Shown piece by piece: positions 15,809-25,091 of a DNA stretch of 64,000 nucleotides; position 1 is the first letter of the stretch; each line of letters starts with the position of its first letter. Below the pieces are notes generated by a model. The model was not told the origin of the DNA, did no database searches, and saw only the letters and a program-made list of their open reading frames with translations. Source of the stretch: Pseudoduganella ginsengisoli. Lineage in GTDB: Bacteria > Pseudomonadota > Gammaproteobacteria > Burkholderiales > Burkholderiaceae_D. The translations under genes were made by a program, and so were the position numbers. The stretch lies in the NCBI RefSeq assembly GCF_009720865.1, contig NZ_WNLA01000013.1, forward strand, positions 62,001 through 126,000, in the 5' to 3' direction.

Positions 15809-18271
15809 TTAAGTTTGCCGCAGCGTGTGCAGCGGCGGTTGATTCAATACGTGGCGCAAACCCGGCCAGCCTCCCGCCAGCGCACATGCCACGCCCGCGG
15901 CGACGCCAACCAGCCAGACCATGGGTGGCCACCCCCATGTGAGGTCGAAAACCCAGTGCGCAAGCGCCCAGCCGCCAAGACTTGCGCCCAGTGCGGCCAG
16001 CAGCCCGGCCAGTGCCCCCGTCAGCGCCAGTTCAATGGTTTGCGCCCTGGATAGCTTGCCGCGCGTGGCGCCCAGCGCCCGCAGCAGCGCCGCCTGTCCC
16101 ATGCGCGCATCCTGGCTGCCGGCCAGCGCCGCATACAGCACCAGCACGCCGGCAGCCAGCGTGAAGACGAACAGGAATTCCACGGCCGTTGTGGCCTGTT
16201 CCAGCGCGCGCTGCATTTGGCGGATCAGGTAGCTGACGTCGATGACACTAATATTGGGGAAGTCGCGCGCCAGCGCGCCGACTGCACGGTCGCCCTCCTC
16301 GGCATGGAATACTGCGGCATACGTGGCAGGCAAATCCTCTGCTGCGGCAGGATTGAGTACAAACTCGAAACTGGGCGTGCGCTGGCGCCAGTTAATTTTA
16401 CGCAGGCTCGTGACTTGCGCCTGCAGCGGCAAGCCGCCCACATCGAAAGCCAGCGTATCGCCCAGCTTCACATTGAGGCGCTGCGCCGCGATTTGATCGA
16501 CCGATACTTGCGGCGCCTGGCTGCCAGGTGCGAACCACTGGCCCTGCACGACAGTGCTGGCAGCCGGCAGATCCGCACTGGTGGACATGTCCACTTCCGG
16601 CACGCTGCCGCCGCTGCTGTCGCTCCCGCCTTCGCGCGCCGGCTTGCCATTGATTTCCAGCAGGCGGGCACGGATGCTGGCGTGCAGTCTCGGCACACCG
16701 TACGCCTGCAGGCGCTGCGCCACCGCGTGGGCCTGGTCTGGCTGGATATTGAACACGAACTGGTTGGCGGCATCGGCCGGCACGGATGCGCGCCACGCGG
16801 CATGCAATTCGCCGCGCACGACCGTCAATAACAGCAGCGCCATCAAGCCGATGGCCAGCGACACGGCTTGCGCCACCGTAGCAGCGCCATGGCGGCGCAG
16901 CGAACTGGTTGCCAATCCCCATGCGGTGGCGGCGGAACCTGCCCCTGTCTTACCCAGCACGGCCAGCATCAGCCATGCGGCAGCGGCAAATACGCCCCCC
17001 GCCGCCAGTACGCCCACGGCGGCGCCGATGCCCAGCATGGCGTCGCCCGCAGTCCACAGCAGCAGCCCCGTAAAGGCCGCACCGCCCAGCACGAACGCCG
17101 CCACGGTAGCGCCACGGGGCGCGGTGGCTTCACGCCGCAGCAGGCGCACGTGCGGCACGCCCTTCATTTGCAGCAGCGCCGGCAATGCAAACCCGGCCAG
17201 CGCCAGTTGCGCGGCAAGGAAACCCTGCACGGCAGGCTGCCAGTCCGGCGCAGGCAAATCCGGCGGCAGCAGGCCGCCCAGCCAGTGCGCCAGCGCCAAG
17301 TGGCCCGCATAGCCCAGCACAACGCCCAGCAAACCGCCCACGGCGCCCACCAGCGCAAATTCCAGCACGTGCAGCGCCAGGACCTGGCCTTCGCGCATGC
17401 CGAGGCAGCGCAGCATGGCGCATGCATCGAGGTGGCGCGCCTGGTACCGGCGCATGGCCATGGCAATTGCGACTGCAGCCAAAATGGCCGCCAGCACACC
17501 GGCCAGCGACATGAAGCTCTTCACTTTGTCGAGGATGTCGGCCAGACCCCGCGCGGCTTCCTGCGCGGTTTTGACGGAAAGCCCTTGATCGCCGGCGTCC
17601 TTTACGTGGCGCTCGAAGGCTGCCACCGCATCCGCGCTGCCAGCCACCAGCAAAGTGTAGCGCGCCCGCACGCCGGGCTGTATCACGCCTGTTGCCGCCA
17701 GATCCGCGGCGGCAATCATGGCGCGGGGCGCCACCGACACGGGCGACGACTGGCGGTCCGGCTCCGTGTCAATCACGCCAGCCACGGTAAAATCGGCGGC
17801 GCCGATATGCAGCGTCCGCCCTACGGCCACATCGAGCCGTGCCGCGACAGCCGCGTCGATCCACACGGTGCCGCGCTCCGGACCGCCGTGCACGCTGCTC
17901 ACCGTGCCATCGGCCTGCCGCAATTGCACGGCGCCCCGCAGCGGGTAAGCGTCATCGACAGCTTTCAGCGACACCAGCGTCGCCATAGCGCCGGACGACG
18001 CCATGCCGGCCATGGCGCTGGTCAGCGCTGTCTGCAAGCCGCGCCGGCGGGCGTCCGCTTGCCAGCGCGGCGCCAGCGGCAGGTCGGACGATACCGCGAC
18101 GTCGGCCGCCAGCAGATGCGCACTGTCGCGCAGCATGCCCGCCCGCAGCTTGCCGGTGAAAAAGCCCACGACGGAAATTGCCGCCACGGACAGCACCAGC
18201 GCCGCCAGCAACAACCGCAATTCGCCCGCGCGCCAGTCGCGCAACGCCATCTTAATGGCCTGCCTGAACAT
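15809..18271 (-). CDS. FtsX-like ABC transporter permease (YbbP type)
   Basis: 820-residue inner-membrane permease. The start at 18271 (MFRQAIKMALRDWRAGELRLLL) has GGGAG 5 nt upstream. It shows the YbbP layout: TM1 near residues 20-42, a large periplasmic domain, two FtsX-type four-helix blocks (around 250-350 and 715-810) and an intermediate membrane region. Recurrent FtsX motifs include LLRALGATRGKLSRAQTIE. It forms an operon with the ATPase and the secreted protein. Substrate is unknown; in relatives the pair sits beside TesA-like esterases, which are not seen here. Confidence 0.9.
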   Translation of the reverse strand: MFRQAIKMALRDWRAGELRLLLAALVLSVAAISVVGFFTGKLRAGMLRDSAHLLAADVAVSSDLPLAPRWQADARRRGLQTALTSAMAGMASSGAMATLVSLKAVDDAYPLRGAVQLRQADGTVSSVHGGPERGTVWIDAAVAARLDVAVGRTLHIGAADFTVAGVIDTEPDRQSSPVSVAPRAMIAAADLAATGVIQPGVRARYTLLVAGSADAVAAFERHVKDAGDQGLSVKTAQEAARGLADILDKVKSFMSLAGVLAAILAAVAIAMAMRRYQARHLDACAMLRCLGMREGQVLALHVLEFALVGAVGGLLGVVLGYAGHLALAHWLGGLLPPDLPAPDWQPAVQGFLAAQLALAGFALPALLQMKGVPHVRLLRREATAPRGATVAAFVLGGAAFTGLLLWTAGDAMLGIGAAVGVLAAGGVFAAAAWLMLAVLGKTGAGSAATAWGLATSSLRRHGAATVAQAVSLAIGLMALLLLTVVRGELHAAWRASVPADAANQFVFNIQPDQAHAVAQRLQAYGVPRLHASIRARLLEINGKPAREGGSDSSGGSVPEVDMSTSADLPAASTVVQGQWFAPGSQAPQVSVDQIAAQRLNVKLGDTLAFDVGGLPLQAQVTSLRKINWRQRTPSFEFVLNPAAAEDLPATYAAVFHAEEGDRAVGALARDFPNISVIDVSYLIRQMQRALEQATTAVEFLFVFTLAAGVLVLYAALAGSQDARMGQAALLRALGATRGKLSRAQTIELALTGALAGLLAALGASLGGWALAHWVFDLTWGWPPMVWLVGVAAGVACALAGGWPGLRHVLNQPPLHTLRQT

Positions 18272-18384
18272 ACGATCTCCCGTCATCGATGGAAAACACC
18301 AGATTAGCGATGACAACGGAAGAATTCCCGTGGCGTGCGACGAACGGCAAGCCGGTGCGACGGATGGTAAAACGCTGGCGCGAA

Positions 18385-19164
18385 TTACATGGCGCGGAAC
18401 AGGTGCACATAGGCGCGGCTGACGGCCAGTTCGCCATCGACGCCCCGCATGCGCACGAACATGCGGCTATTGTCGTCGCGCCGGACGCCTTCCACGTAAT
18501 CCTGGTTGACCAGCGTGGAACGGTGGATTTGCATGAACCGTTCAGGGTCCAGCTGCGCCGCCAGTTCCGCGATCGGCGTGCGGATCAAATGCTCGCCGTC
18601 ACGCGCACGCACCACCGTGTATTTTTCATCGGACTGGAAATACAGCACGTCGGCAACGGGAACTTGATGCGTCATGGCGCCCTGCGACGCGCGGATATAG
18701 TGCAGGCGCGGTGCTGGCTGCGGCGGCACGGCCTGCGTTAACTGGGCTTGCAGCAGCCGCTGCATCGTCTGCGCCAGGCTGCCGTTGTCAAGCGCCGGCG
18801 CCAGCGCGGTTTTCACGCGCTCCAGCGCCTGCGCCAGCCGTTCGCGCCGCAAGGGCTTCAACAGGTAATCGATAGCGGCTTCGTCAAACGCTTGCACGGC
18901 GTACGCGTCATACGCGGTGACAAACACGACACGCGTATTGCCTTCGATACCCTGCGCCACTTCCAGCCCCGTCAATCCCGGCATCTGGATATCGAGGAAC
19001 GCGATATCCGGGTTCAATTGCGCAATGGCGCTGGCGGCTTCCGTGCCGTTGGCGGCCATATGCACGATGTGCAATTCAGGCCACAGCGCCAGCAATTGTT
19101 CTTTCAAGTGGTTCGCCAGGTGCGGTTCATCGTCGGCAATCAGCGCCGTCGGCATGGCAGGCAT
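18385..19164 (-). CDS. LytTR-family response regulator
   Basis: 259-residue DNA-binding response regulator. The receiver has the acidic pair DD (11-12), phospho-acceptor Asp in IAFLDIQMPG, and the switch K in YLLKPLRRERL. The LytTR DNA-binding domain occupies about 155-255 (LHYIRASQGAMTHQVPVADVLYFQSDEKYT, FMQIHRSTLVNQDYVEGVRR; read in parts). Its ATG shares a base with the kinase stop (TAATG), so the pair is coupled. Targets are unknown. LytTR regulators bind tandem direct repeats in promoters. Confidence 0.93.
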   Translation of the reverse strand: MPAMPTALIADDEPHLANHLKEQLLALWPELHIVHMAANGTEAASAIAQLNPDIAFLDIQMPGLTGLEVAQGIEGNTRVVFVTAYDAYAVQAFDEAAIDYLLKPLRRERLAQALERVKTALAPALDNGSLAQTMQRLLQAQLTQAVPPQPAPRLHYIRASQGAMTHQVPVADVLYFQSDEKYTVVRARDGEHLIRTPIAELAAQLDPERFMQIHRSTLVNQDYVEGVRRDDNSRMFVRMRGVDGELAVSRAYVHLFRAM

Positions 19165-20297
19165 TACGGTTTCTCCTGTACAGTCAAAGTCATGACGGCG
19201 CTGGCGCCGTCGCCGCGGATGTCCAGCGCCAGGCTGCCGTGCGCCCCATAGCGGGCTTGCAGGCGGCTGCGGATATTGGCCAGCGCCATGCCGGCGCCGC
19301 GCCGGTGCGGCCGCTGCGCGGCAGCCTGTCCCAGGCCATCGTCATCGACGCGCAAGACCAGCCGGCCGCCATCGAGCCGTGCCGACACCGTCACCGTTCC
19401 GCCCTCAACTTTCCCTTCAATACCATGGTGGATGGCGTTTTCAATCAGCGGCTGCAGCAGCAGCGTCGGCATGCGCACGGCGCGCACCGTGGCGTCCGCA
19501 TCGATGCGGTAAGCCAGCCGCCCGCCCATGCGGATGCCCATCAATTCCAGGTAGCGTTCCGCCATGTCCAGTTCCGCCGCCAGGTGGCTGTCGCCTTCGC
19601 GCATCTGCGTCAACCCCGCCCGCAAATAATCCGTGAACGCTTCCAGCATGCGCCGCGCGCGGGGCGGATCGGCATCCATCAGGCTTTCCACATTGGCCAG
19701 CGTGTTGAACAGGAAGTGCGGTTCGATCTGGCCTTGCAGCAGCCGCAATTGCGCTTCCGTCGCCATCAGTTGCAGCGCGCGCTGGCGCTGGTGCTGGCGC
19801 AGCCGCACCAGCCACCAGATCCACGCCACCACCGACACCACCAGCACCAGGATGTAAAAGCGCGCCTGCGCCAGCGGATGGGCAATCGCGTCAGTAGCGC
19901 TGAAGTGCCACGTGAATGCGGCGATATACAAACCGCTGAATGAGCCTTCCGTCAGCGCCGCCGCCAGCGCCAAGTTGCAAATGACCATCGCACGCCAGTC
20001 GGTGGGATCGGACAGGCGCGCCAGCCAGCGCTCCGGCAGCACTTTTTCCAGCAGCCGCGCCAGCGCCAGCGTGAACCACGCGATCAGCAGGCACACCACC
20101 ATGTTGAACGGGTACGACGCCCGCCACCAGCCGGGATCCGATTCCCGCCCTGTCAATACGCCGGAAATGGCCATCAGCAGCGTTCCCGCTGCCACCGCTA
20201 TGGCGGAGCCGACGGCGATACGGGCCCACAGCGGTTCTTCCCGGTGCTTTTTCAGCGTCCAGAACGTATCCCACGCGATTTTTAATGAAGATTGCAT
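19164..20297 (-). CDS. LytS/YehU-type sensor histidine kinase
   Basis: 377-residue membrane kinase of the His_kinase (PF06580) group. Four predicted membrane helices (about 27-47, 66-86, 108-130, 150-172) have little periplasmic sequence, so it probably senses a membrane-associated signal. The phospho-acceptor motif is QGQIEPHFLFNTLANVESL, followed by LLLQPLIENAIHHGIEG (N box) and a G-rich ATP lid (DDDGLG, GMALANIRSRL). It is co-transcribed with the LytTR regulator downstream. Confidence 0.92.
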   Translation of the reverse strand: MQSSLKIAWDTFWTLKKHREEPLWARIAVGSAIAVAAGTLLMAISGVLTGRESDPGWWRASYPFNMVVCLLIAWFTLALARLLEKVLPERWLARLSDPTDWRAMVICNLALAAALTEGSFSGLYIAAFTWHFSATDAIAHPLAQARFYILVLVVSVVAWIWWLVRLRQHQRQRALQLMATEAQLRLLQGQIEPHFLFNTLANVESLMDADPPRARRMLEAFTDYLRAGLTQMREGDSHLAAELDMAERYLELMGIRMGGRLAYRIDADATVRAVRMPTLLLQPLIENAIHHGIEGKVEGGTVTVSARLDGGRLVLRVDDDGLGQAAAQRPHRRGAGMALANIRSRLQARYGAHGSLALDIRGDGASAVMTLTVQEKP

Positions 20298-20399
20298 GTC
20301 CGCCAGTGTAGGGCAGCCGGGCCCGCAGCGACAGGCCCCCGTGACGAATCGACAGGAAATGCGACGGCTGGCGCCGAAGACGGATGAATGGAGCGCCGC

Positions 20400-22973
20400 T
20401 CAGACTTCCGGCGCTGCGCAGACGGCGTCGATCATGCCGCACAGTTGCGGATACTGGTGCTGTTCCAGCATGGCCACCACGCCCTGCACGATGTCCGGAT
20501 GGCTGTGGCGGCAAGATTCCAGCAACTCCAGCGCGCGCGCCGTGTACAGCAAGTGCAGCGATTCCTTGACGCCCACCAGCACGTCGTAGGGCAATTGCGC
20601 CAGCGCGGATTCCGTCAGCGGCTGCGGCCTGGCCAGCGGCGCGCGCTGGCGGCGGCGGAAACGCACGCCCAGCTGATGTTCCAGCACCTGGAACAGCTGG
20701 TCTTGCTCGATCGGCTTGCACAGGAATTCATCGGCGCCCGCGTCCAGCGCCTGCAGGCGTTCTTCTTCAAATGCCGATGCCGTCATCATCACCAGGCGAG
20801 GCGGGGCAATGCCAGGTTCCGCGCGGATGCGGCGCATCACTTGCAAGCCATCCATGCCCGGCATGCGCCAATCCATGATGACCAGCGCGGGCGGACAGCG
20901 TTTCATGGCAGCCAGCGCGCTGGCGCCATCGGCCACCATTTCCACCATGAAGCCCAGCGGCGACAGCAAGCTGTCGATCAGGCGGCGGCTGTCTTCATTG
21001 TCATCGACCACGAGAATGCGGCGGCCCCGCTGCGACGGCTCCAGCGCTTCCACCACGCTGGCCGCTTCGCCGGGTGCTGCGGCGGCGCCTTCCACTTCAA
21101 TGCTGAAGCGGAATTCCGCACCATTGCCCAGTTCCGATTCCACTTCCAGCTTGCCGCCCATCATGCGCACGAATTCGCGGGAAATCGTCAAACCCAGGCC
21201 CGTACCTTCGTTGGAACCCGTGTTATCCGCCTGCACAAACGGTTCAAATATGCGCTGCTGGTCTTCGCGCGCAATGCCGCGGCCCGTGTCGCGCACCGCC
21301 AGCGTCAACGCGTAGCGGTTCTCTTGCAGCAGTGTGGCGCGTGCCACCAGCGTCACGCTGCCCTGCTCCGCAAACTTCACGGCATTCGAAACGAGGTTCA
21401 GCAGCACTTGCCGCAGGCGCGCGCCATCAATGCGCACGGCGCGCGGCAGCCCGGCGCAATCGAGCGTCATTGCCAGGCCGGCCTGGCGGGCCCGTGCGCC
21501 CAGCATGTCCATCACTTCGCGCAGCAAGCCTTCCACATCGACCACTTGCGCCTGCAGCGTAATGCGGCCCGCCTCGATTTTCGACAGTTCCAGCAAGTCG
21601 TTGATCAGCGTAAGCAAATGCTGGCCGGAGCGGTTGATGACAGCCAGGTTGCGCTTTTCTTCTTCCGTCATCGTCTGGGAATCCGCCAGCAGGCGCGAGA
21701 AGCCGAGCACGGAATGCAGCGGCGTGCGCAATTCATGGCTCATCGTGGCAAGGAACACGCTTTTCGCGCGGCTGGCCGCCTTTGCCTCCGTCACGGCCAC
21801 CGACAGCGCTTCCGTGCGCGCATCGACCAATTCTTCCAGGTGGTTGCGGTGGCGGCGCAATTCATGTTCCGCCATTTTGATTTCCGTGATGTCGTAATTG
21901 ACGCCCACCATGCGCAGCAATTCGCCGTCGGCGCTGCGGAATGGCCGGCCTGCCGCCTTGATGTAGCGGATCTGGCCATCGGGCCAGCGGATGCGGAATT
22001 CCGTGCGGTATTCGCCCTCGCCCCGGCGCACGGCGTCGATCTGGCGGTTCACGCGCACCAGGTCTTCCGGCAGCAAACGCTCTTCCCAGGTTGGCACCGA
22101 ACTGTCAAAGGAACCAGGCGGCACGCCATACTGGCGGTGCATTTCGCGGTCCCACACCAGCACGCCCGTGCGGGCATCCCAGTCCCAAATGCCGATATTG
22201 GCGGCATCCGTGGCAATTGCCAGCCGCTCTTCCGACGCTTGCATGGCGCTGTAGCGGCTATCGAGCAATTCCACCATTTCCAGGATGGATTCGTTCAGCG
22301 TCTGCAATTCGCCAAAGAACAGGCCAGTCTGGGGCGCCTGGCCTTCGCGGCTGGCCTTGTCGCCTGCTTTCACGGCAGCCGCATAGCGCCCCACCCGCTT
22401 CAGGGGTTTCAGCACCACGTACCACAGCAACAGGTACACGCCCGCCACCAGCGCGATATCCAGCCCCACGATGGCCATCGTCAGTTCCACGCGGCGCGCG
22501 CTCAACGTTTGCAGCACATATTGCGGCGTCACGTACATTTTCACGGTACCGACCGCGCGCCCGGCCGCTTCAATGGTCCGCACGGCCGTCCGTAGCGCCG
22601 GCAAGTCGGGCGGCGTCGCGACCCGTTCGATTTCACCGTTGGCGTTGCGGATAAAGACAAATTGCATGCCATTGCTGAGGGTTACCGTGCAGCCATATAA
22701 ATCGCGGTTACTGAGCCCGGCGCGCACGATGGCAATAATCTGGCGGTCGTCGAAGTTCCATGCAGGCAGTGCAATTGCAGCCGTCAATTGATCAGCGCTG
22801 GCTTCCAATCCCCGGTGCAATTCGCGCCACCGCTCCTTGCTTTCCGCGTTGTAAGAAAGCATCGCGAAACCCGCCAGCAAAACGGTGACCAGCGCAGCCA
22901 GCGCGGTACTGACGATGAAGACAATGGAAATGCGGCGGCGCGCCTGCTGCTGGAGGGTATCCATGCCGGCCAT
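20400..22973 (-). CDS. Hybrid sensor histidine kinase with PAS and receiver domains
   Basis: About 857 residues. Order: TM1 (ISIVFIVSTALAALVTVLLAGFAM, read in parts), periplasmic sensor of about 110 residues, TM2 (IVGLDIALVAGVYLLLWYVV), HAMP-like linker, PAS (IATDAANIGIWDWDARTG), PAC (TEFRIRWPDGQIRYI), HisKA (ATMSHELRTPLHSVLG), HATPase (LVSNAVKFAEQG, GTGLGLTISREFVRMMGG), receiver (ILVVDDNEDSRR, VIMDWRMPGMDG) and a C-terminal helical segment without an obvious HPt His. Several starts are possible; 22973 (MAGMDTLQQQARRRISIV) is taken for its short cytoplasmic leader, without a clear Shine-Dalgarno. No cognate regulator is adjacent. Confidence 0.9.
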   Translation of the reverse strand: MAGMDTLQQQARRRISIVFIVSTALAALVTVLLAGFAMLSYNAESKERWRELHRGLEASADQLTAAIALPAWNFDDRQIIAIVRAGLSNRDLYGCTVTLSNGMQFVFIRNANGEIERVATPPDLPALRTAVRTIEAAGRAVGTVKMYVTPQYVLQTLSARRVELTMAIVGLDIALVAGVYLLLWYVVLKPLKRVGRYAAAVKAGDKASREGQAPQTGLFFGELQTLNESILEMVELLDSRYSAMQASEERLAIATDAANIGIWDWDARTGVLVWDREMHRQYGVPPGSFDSSVPTWEERLLPEDLVRVNRQIDAVRRGEGEYRTEFRIRWPDGQIRYIKAAGRPFRSADGELLRMVGVNYDITEIKMAEHELRRHRNHLEELVDARTEALSVAVTEAKAASRAKSVFLATMSHELRTPLHSVLGFSRLLADSQTMTEEEKRNLAVINRSGQHLLTLINDLLELSKIEAGRITLQAQVVDVEGLLREVMDMLGARARQAGLAMTLDCAGLPRAVRIDGARLRQVLLNLVSNAVKFAEQGSVTLVARATLLQENRYALTLAVRDTGRGIAREDQQRIFEPFVQADNTGSNEGTGLGLTISREFVRMMGGKLEVESELGNGAEFRFSIEVEGAAAAPGEAASVVEALEPSQRGRRILVVDDNEDSRRLIDSLLSPLGFMVEMVADGASALAAMKRCPPALVIMDWRMPGMDGLQVMRRIRAEPGIAPPRLVMMTASAFEEERLQALDAGADEFLCKPIEQDQLFQVLEHQLGVRFRRRQRAPLARPQPLTESALAQLPYDVLVGVKESLHLLYTARALELLESCRHSHPDIVQGVVAMLEQHQYPQLCGMIDAVCAAPEV

Positions 22974-23193
22974 GGAGGATGCGCCCACTGATTCTGTCGC
23001 CCTCCGGGGAAAGATGGCCATGCCGCCCGCCTGCATTTGTGACAAAGATACATCAATGCTAACGGGAAACAGTCAATTTGTAACCTGCACCTTGGTACAA
23101 GTGCATATTCCGTCACACACTTGCTGGGCCAGTGCGGTAACAATTGCAGGCCGCCCCGGCCGCCGGAAATAACAACCGGCAGTTACCAATTCT

Positions 23194-23928
23194 TCACACC
23201 ATGCCGCCGTTGGCCCGCAACACCTGGCCATTGACCCAGCCGCCGCCCTCCCCGGCCAGGAACGCCACCGCCGCGGCGATATCTTCCGGCGTGCCCAGCC
23301 GCCCCAGCGGCGCCAGGTTGGCCAGCCGCTCGACCGCTTCCGGCGATTTGCCATTCAAAAATAACTCCGTGGCGGTCGGACCGGGGGCAACCGCATTGAC
23401 CGTGATGGCCTTGCCCCGCAATTCCTTGGCAAAGATGTGGGTCATGGTTTCCACGGCAGCCTTGGTCGCGCTGTACACGGCATAGCCCGGCAAGCCCAGC
23501 CCGATCACGCTGGACGAAAAGTTTACGATGCGCCCGCCGTGCGCCAGCCGCGTTGCCGCCGCGCGCAGCGTGTTGAACGTGCCTTTGACGTTGACGGCAA
23601 ACAGGCGGTCAAAGGTGGCGTCGCCGGTTTCGGCCAGCAGCGGCAGCGCGGGCGGCATGATGCCGGCGTTATTGACCAGCACGTCGATGCGGCCAAAATG
23701 TTCAATGGCCGTGGCGAACATGCGCTCGACGGCCGCGGCATCCGCCACGTCCGCCTGTACAGGCAACGCGTGGCCGCCATCGGCGGCGATGGCGTCCGCG
23801 ACAGCCTGCGCTTCCGCCGCATTGCCCGCGTAATTGATGACGACGGCATACCCGCCGCGCGCCAGGCGCCGGGCAATGGCGGCGCCGATACCGCGCGACG
23901 CGCCCGTAATGATGGCAACTTGCTGCAT
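23194..23928 (-). CDS. SDR-family NAD(P)-dependent oxidoreductase, divergent from LysR
   Basis: 244-residue short-chain dehydrogenase. TGASRGIG loop (8-15), NNAG (86-89), Ser139, Tyr152 and Lys156 (YSATK) are all present. It resembles the FabG-like/glucose-dehydrogenase branch used in many small-molecule reductions. AGGAAGGAG precedes the ATG. It is transcribed away from an adjacent LysR gene, with a 19-bp dyad between them. That is the classic LysR regulator/target layout, so the substrate of this enzyme or a derivative is likely the inducer. Substrate not deducible. Confidence 0.9.
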   Translation of the reverse strand: MQQVAIITGASRGIGAAIARRLARGGYAVVINYAGNAAEAQAVADAIAADGGHALPVQADVADAAAVERMFATAIEHFGRIDVLVNNAGIMPPALPLLAETGDATFDRLFAVNVKGTFNTLRAAATRLAHGGRIVNFSSSVIGLGLPGYAVYSATKAAVETMTHIFAKELRGKAITVNAVAPGPTATELFLNGKSPEAVERLANLAPLGRLGTPEDIAAAVAFLAGEGGGWVNGQVLRANGGMV

Positions 23929-23998
23929 GGTGTACTCCTTCCTGTGATGTCGATGGCGCCAGTATCCGGATTTCTACGGCATCAATAAATACGGTGAA

Positions 23999-24017
23999 AT
24001 TGCATATACTATGCAAT
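23999..24017. promoter_or_regulatory. LysR-type operator in the SDR/LysR divergent gap
   Basis: ATTGCATA-TAC-TATGCAAT is a perfect inverted repeat with T-N11-A geometry inside it. It is 20 bp before the LysR start and 71 bp before the SDR start. Confidence 0.75.
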
Positions 24018-24036
24018 ATTCATCAATAATCTCACC

Positions 24037-24930
24037 ATGGACCGCTTCGATACCATGCGGCTGTTTTGCCGGATCGTGGAACTGGGCAGCTTTTCCCGCG
24101 CCGCTGCCGATTTGCACTTGCCCGCCGCCACCGCCACGCACGCGATCCGCGCGCTGGAAACCCGGCTCGGCGTGCGCCTGCTGCAGCGGACCACGCGCCA
24201 CGTCAGCCCCACGCCGGATGGCGACGCGTATTACCAGCGCAGCGTGCGCATCCTGGCCGACGTCGAAGAAACCGAAGCGGGGCTGGGCCATGGCGGCGCG
24301 CCGCCCCGGGGCAAGCTGCGGGTGGATTTACAGGGCACGCTGGCGCGTACCTACGTGCTGCCACGGCTGGACGCATTCCTGGACCGCTATCCGGACATCA
24401 GCCTGGAAATCGGCATGGGCGACCGGCTGGCTGACCTGGTGCGCGAAGGCATCGATTGCGTGTTGCGCGTGGGCGAACTGGCGGATTCCGCCATGATCGG
24501 CAAGCGCGTGGCCACTTTGCGCCAGGTAACCTGTGCGGCGCCGTCGTATGTGGACCGCCATGGCGCGCCTGCGGGTTTGGATGACTTGCCCCGGCACCGG
24601 GCCGTGAATTTCATCGCGCCCAATGGCAAACCGTTCCCGTTTGACTACGTGATCGGCGGGGCCGTGCGCAGCGTGACCTTGCCCGGTGTGGTGTCCGTCA
24701 CGGATGCGGATGCGTATGTCGCGTGCGCTGAACGGGGACTCGGGCTGGTCCAGCTGCCGCGCTATCACGTGGAGCGGCAGCTGGCGGCAGGGACGTTGCT
24801 GCAAATATTGCCGCAACTGGTGGCGCCGGACATGCCGGTGTCCGTGCTGTACCCCCACGCGCGGCAACTGTCGCCGCGGGTGCGCGTGTTTGTCCACTGG
24901 CTGGCCGACGTCATGGCCAGCGTCAGCTAA
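24037..24930 (+). CDS. LysR-family transcriptional regulator
   Basis: 297 residues with the typical N-terminal winged HTH (MDRFDTMRLFCRIVELGSFS, AAADLHLPAATATHAIRALE, GVRLLQRTTRHVSPTPDG) and a periplasmic-binding-protein-like effector domain (LRVDLQGTLARTYVLPRLDAFL). It belongs to the common DhgR/CrgA-like branch. Its stop codon lies inside the left arm of a 166-bp foldback element. It likely controls the divergent SDR and itself. Confidence 0.93.
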   Translation: MDRFDTMRLFCRIVELGSFSRAAADLHLPAATATHAIRALETRLGVRLLQRTTRHVSPTPDGDAYYQRSVRILADVEETEAGLGHGGAPPRGKLRVDLQGTLARTYVLPRLDAFLDRYPDISLEIGMGDRLADLVREGIDCVLRVGELADSAMIGKRVATLRQVTCAAPSYVDRHGAPAGLDDLPRHRAVNFIAPNGKPFPFDYVIGGAVRSVTLPGVVSVTDADAYVACAERGLGLVQLPRYHVERQLAAGTLLQILPQLVAPDMPVSVLYPHARQLSPRVRVFVHWLADVMASVS

Positions 24931-25091
24931 GTAAGTACGCATAAATTCTTGTGAATTCTGACTTCCATAACCGGCGCCCTGCCGCGTTGCCCGCTGCTAG
25001 CAGTGCTCGCACTGCGTCGCACCGGGCGCCTTGCAGTGCATCCGGTTCTGTTTGTCATAATTTCACAATAATTTCTTGGTACTTACTTAGC
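24926..25091. repeat. 166-bp foldback (terminal inverted repeat) element between convergent genes
   Basis: Ends are a perfect 13-bp inverted repeat GCTAAGTAAGTAC/GTACTTACTTAGC. Pairing continues imperfectly inward (AAATTCTTGTGAA against TTCACAATAATTT; AACCGGCGCCC against GGGCGCC and CCGGTT), with a GC-rich centre. The TAA in each end repeat is the stop codon of the flanking gene. It could be a large bidirectional terminator or a MITE-like remnant. No transposase is present. Confidence 0.75.

Noticed and set aside
20388..22595. 735-codon open frame antisense to the hybrid kinase
   Set aside because: Runs opposite a kinase with clear motifs. His/Gln/Arg-rich product typical of antisense frames in GC-rich coding DNA; no ribosome site or family features.
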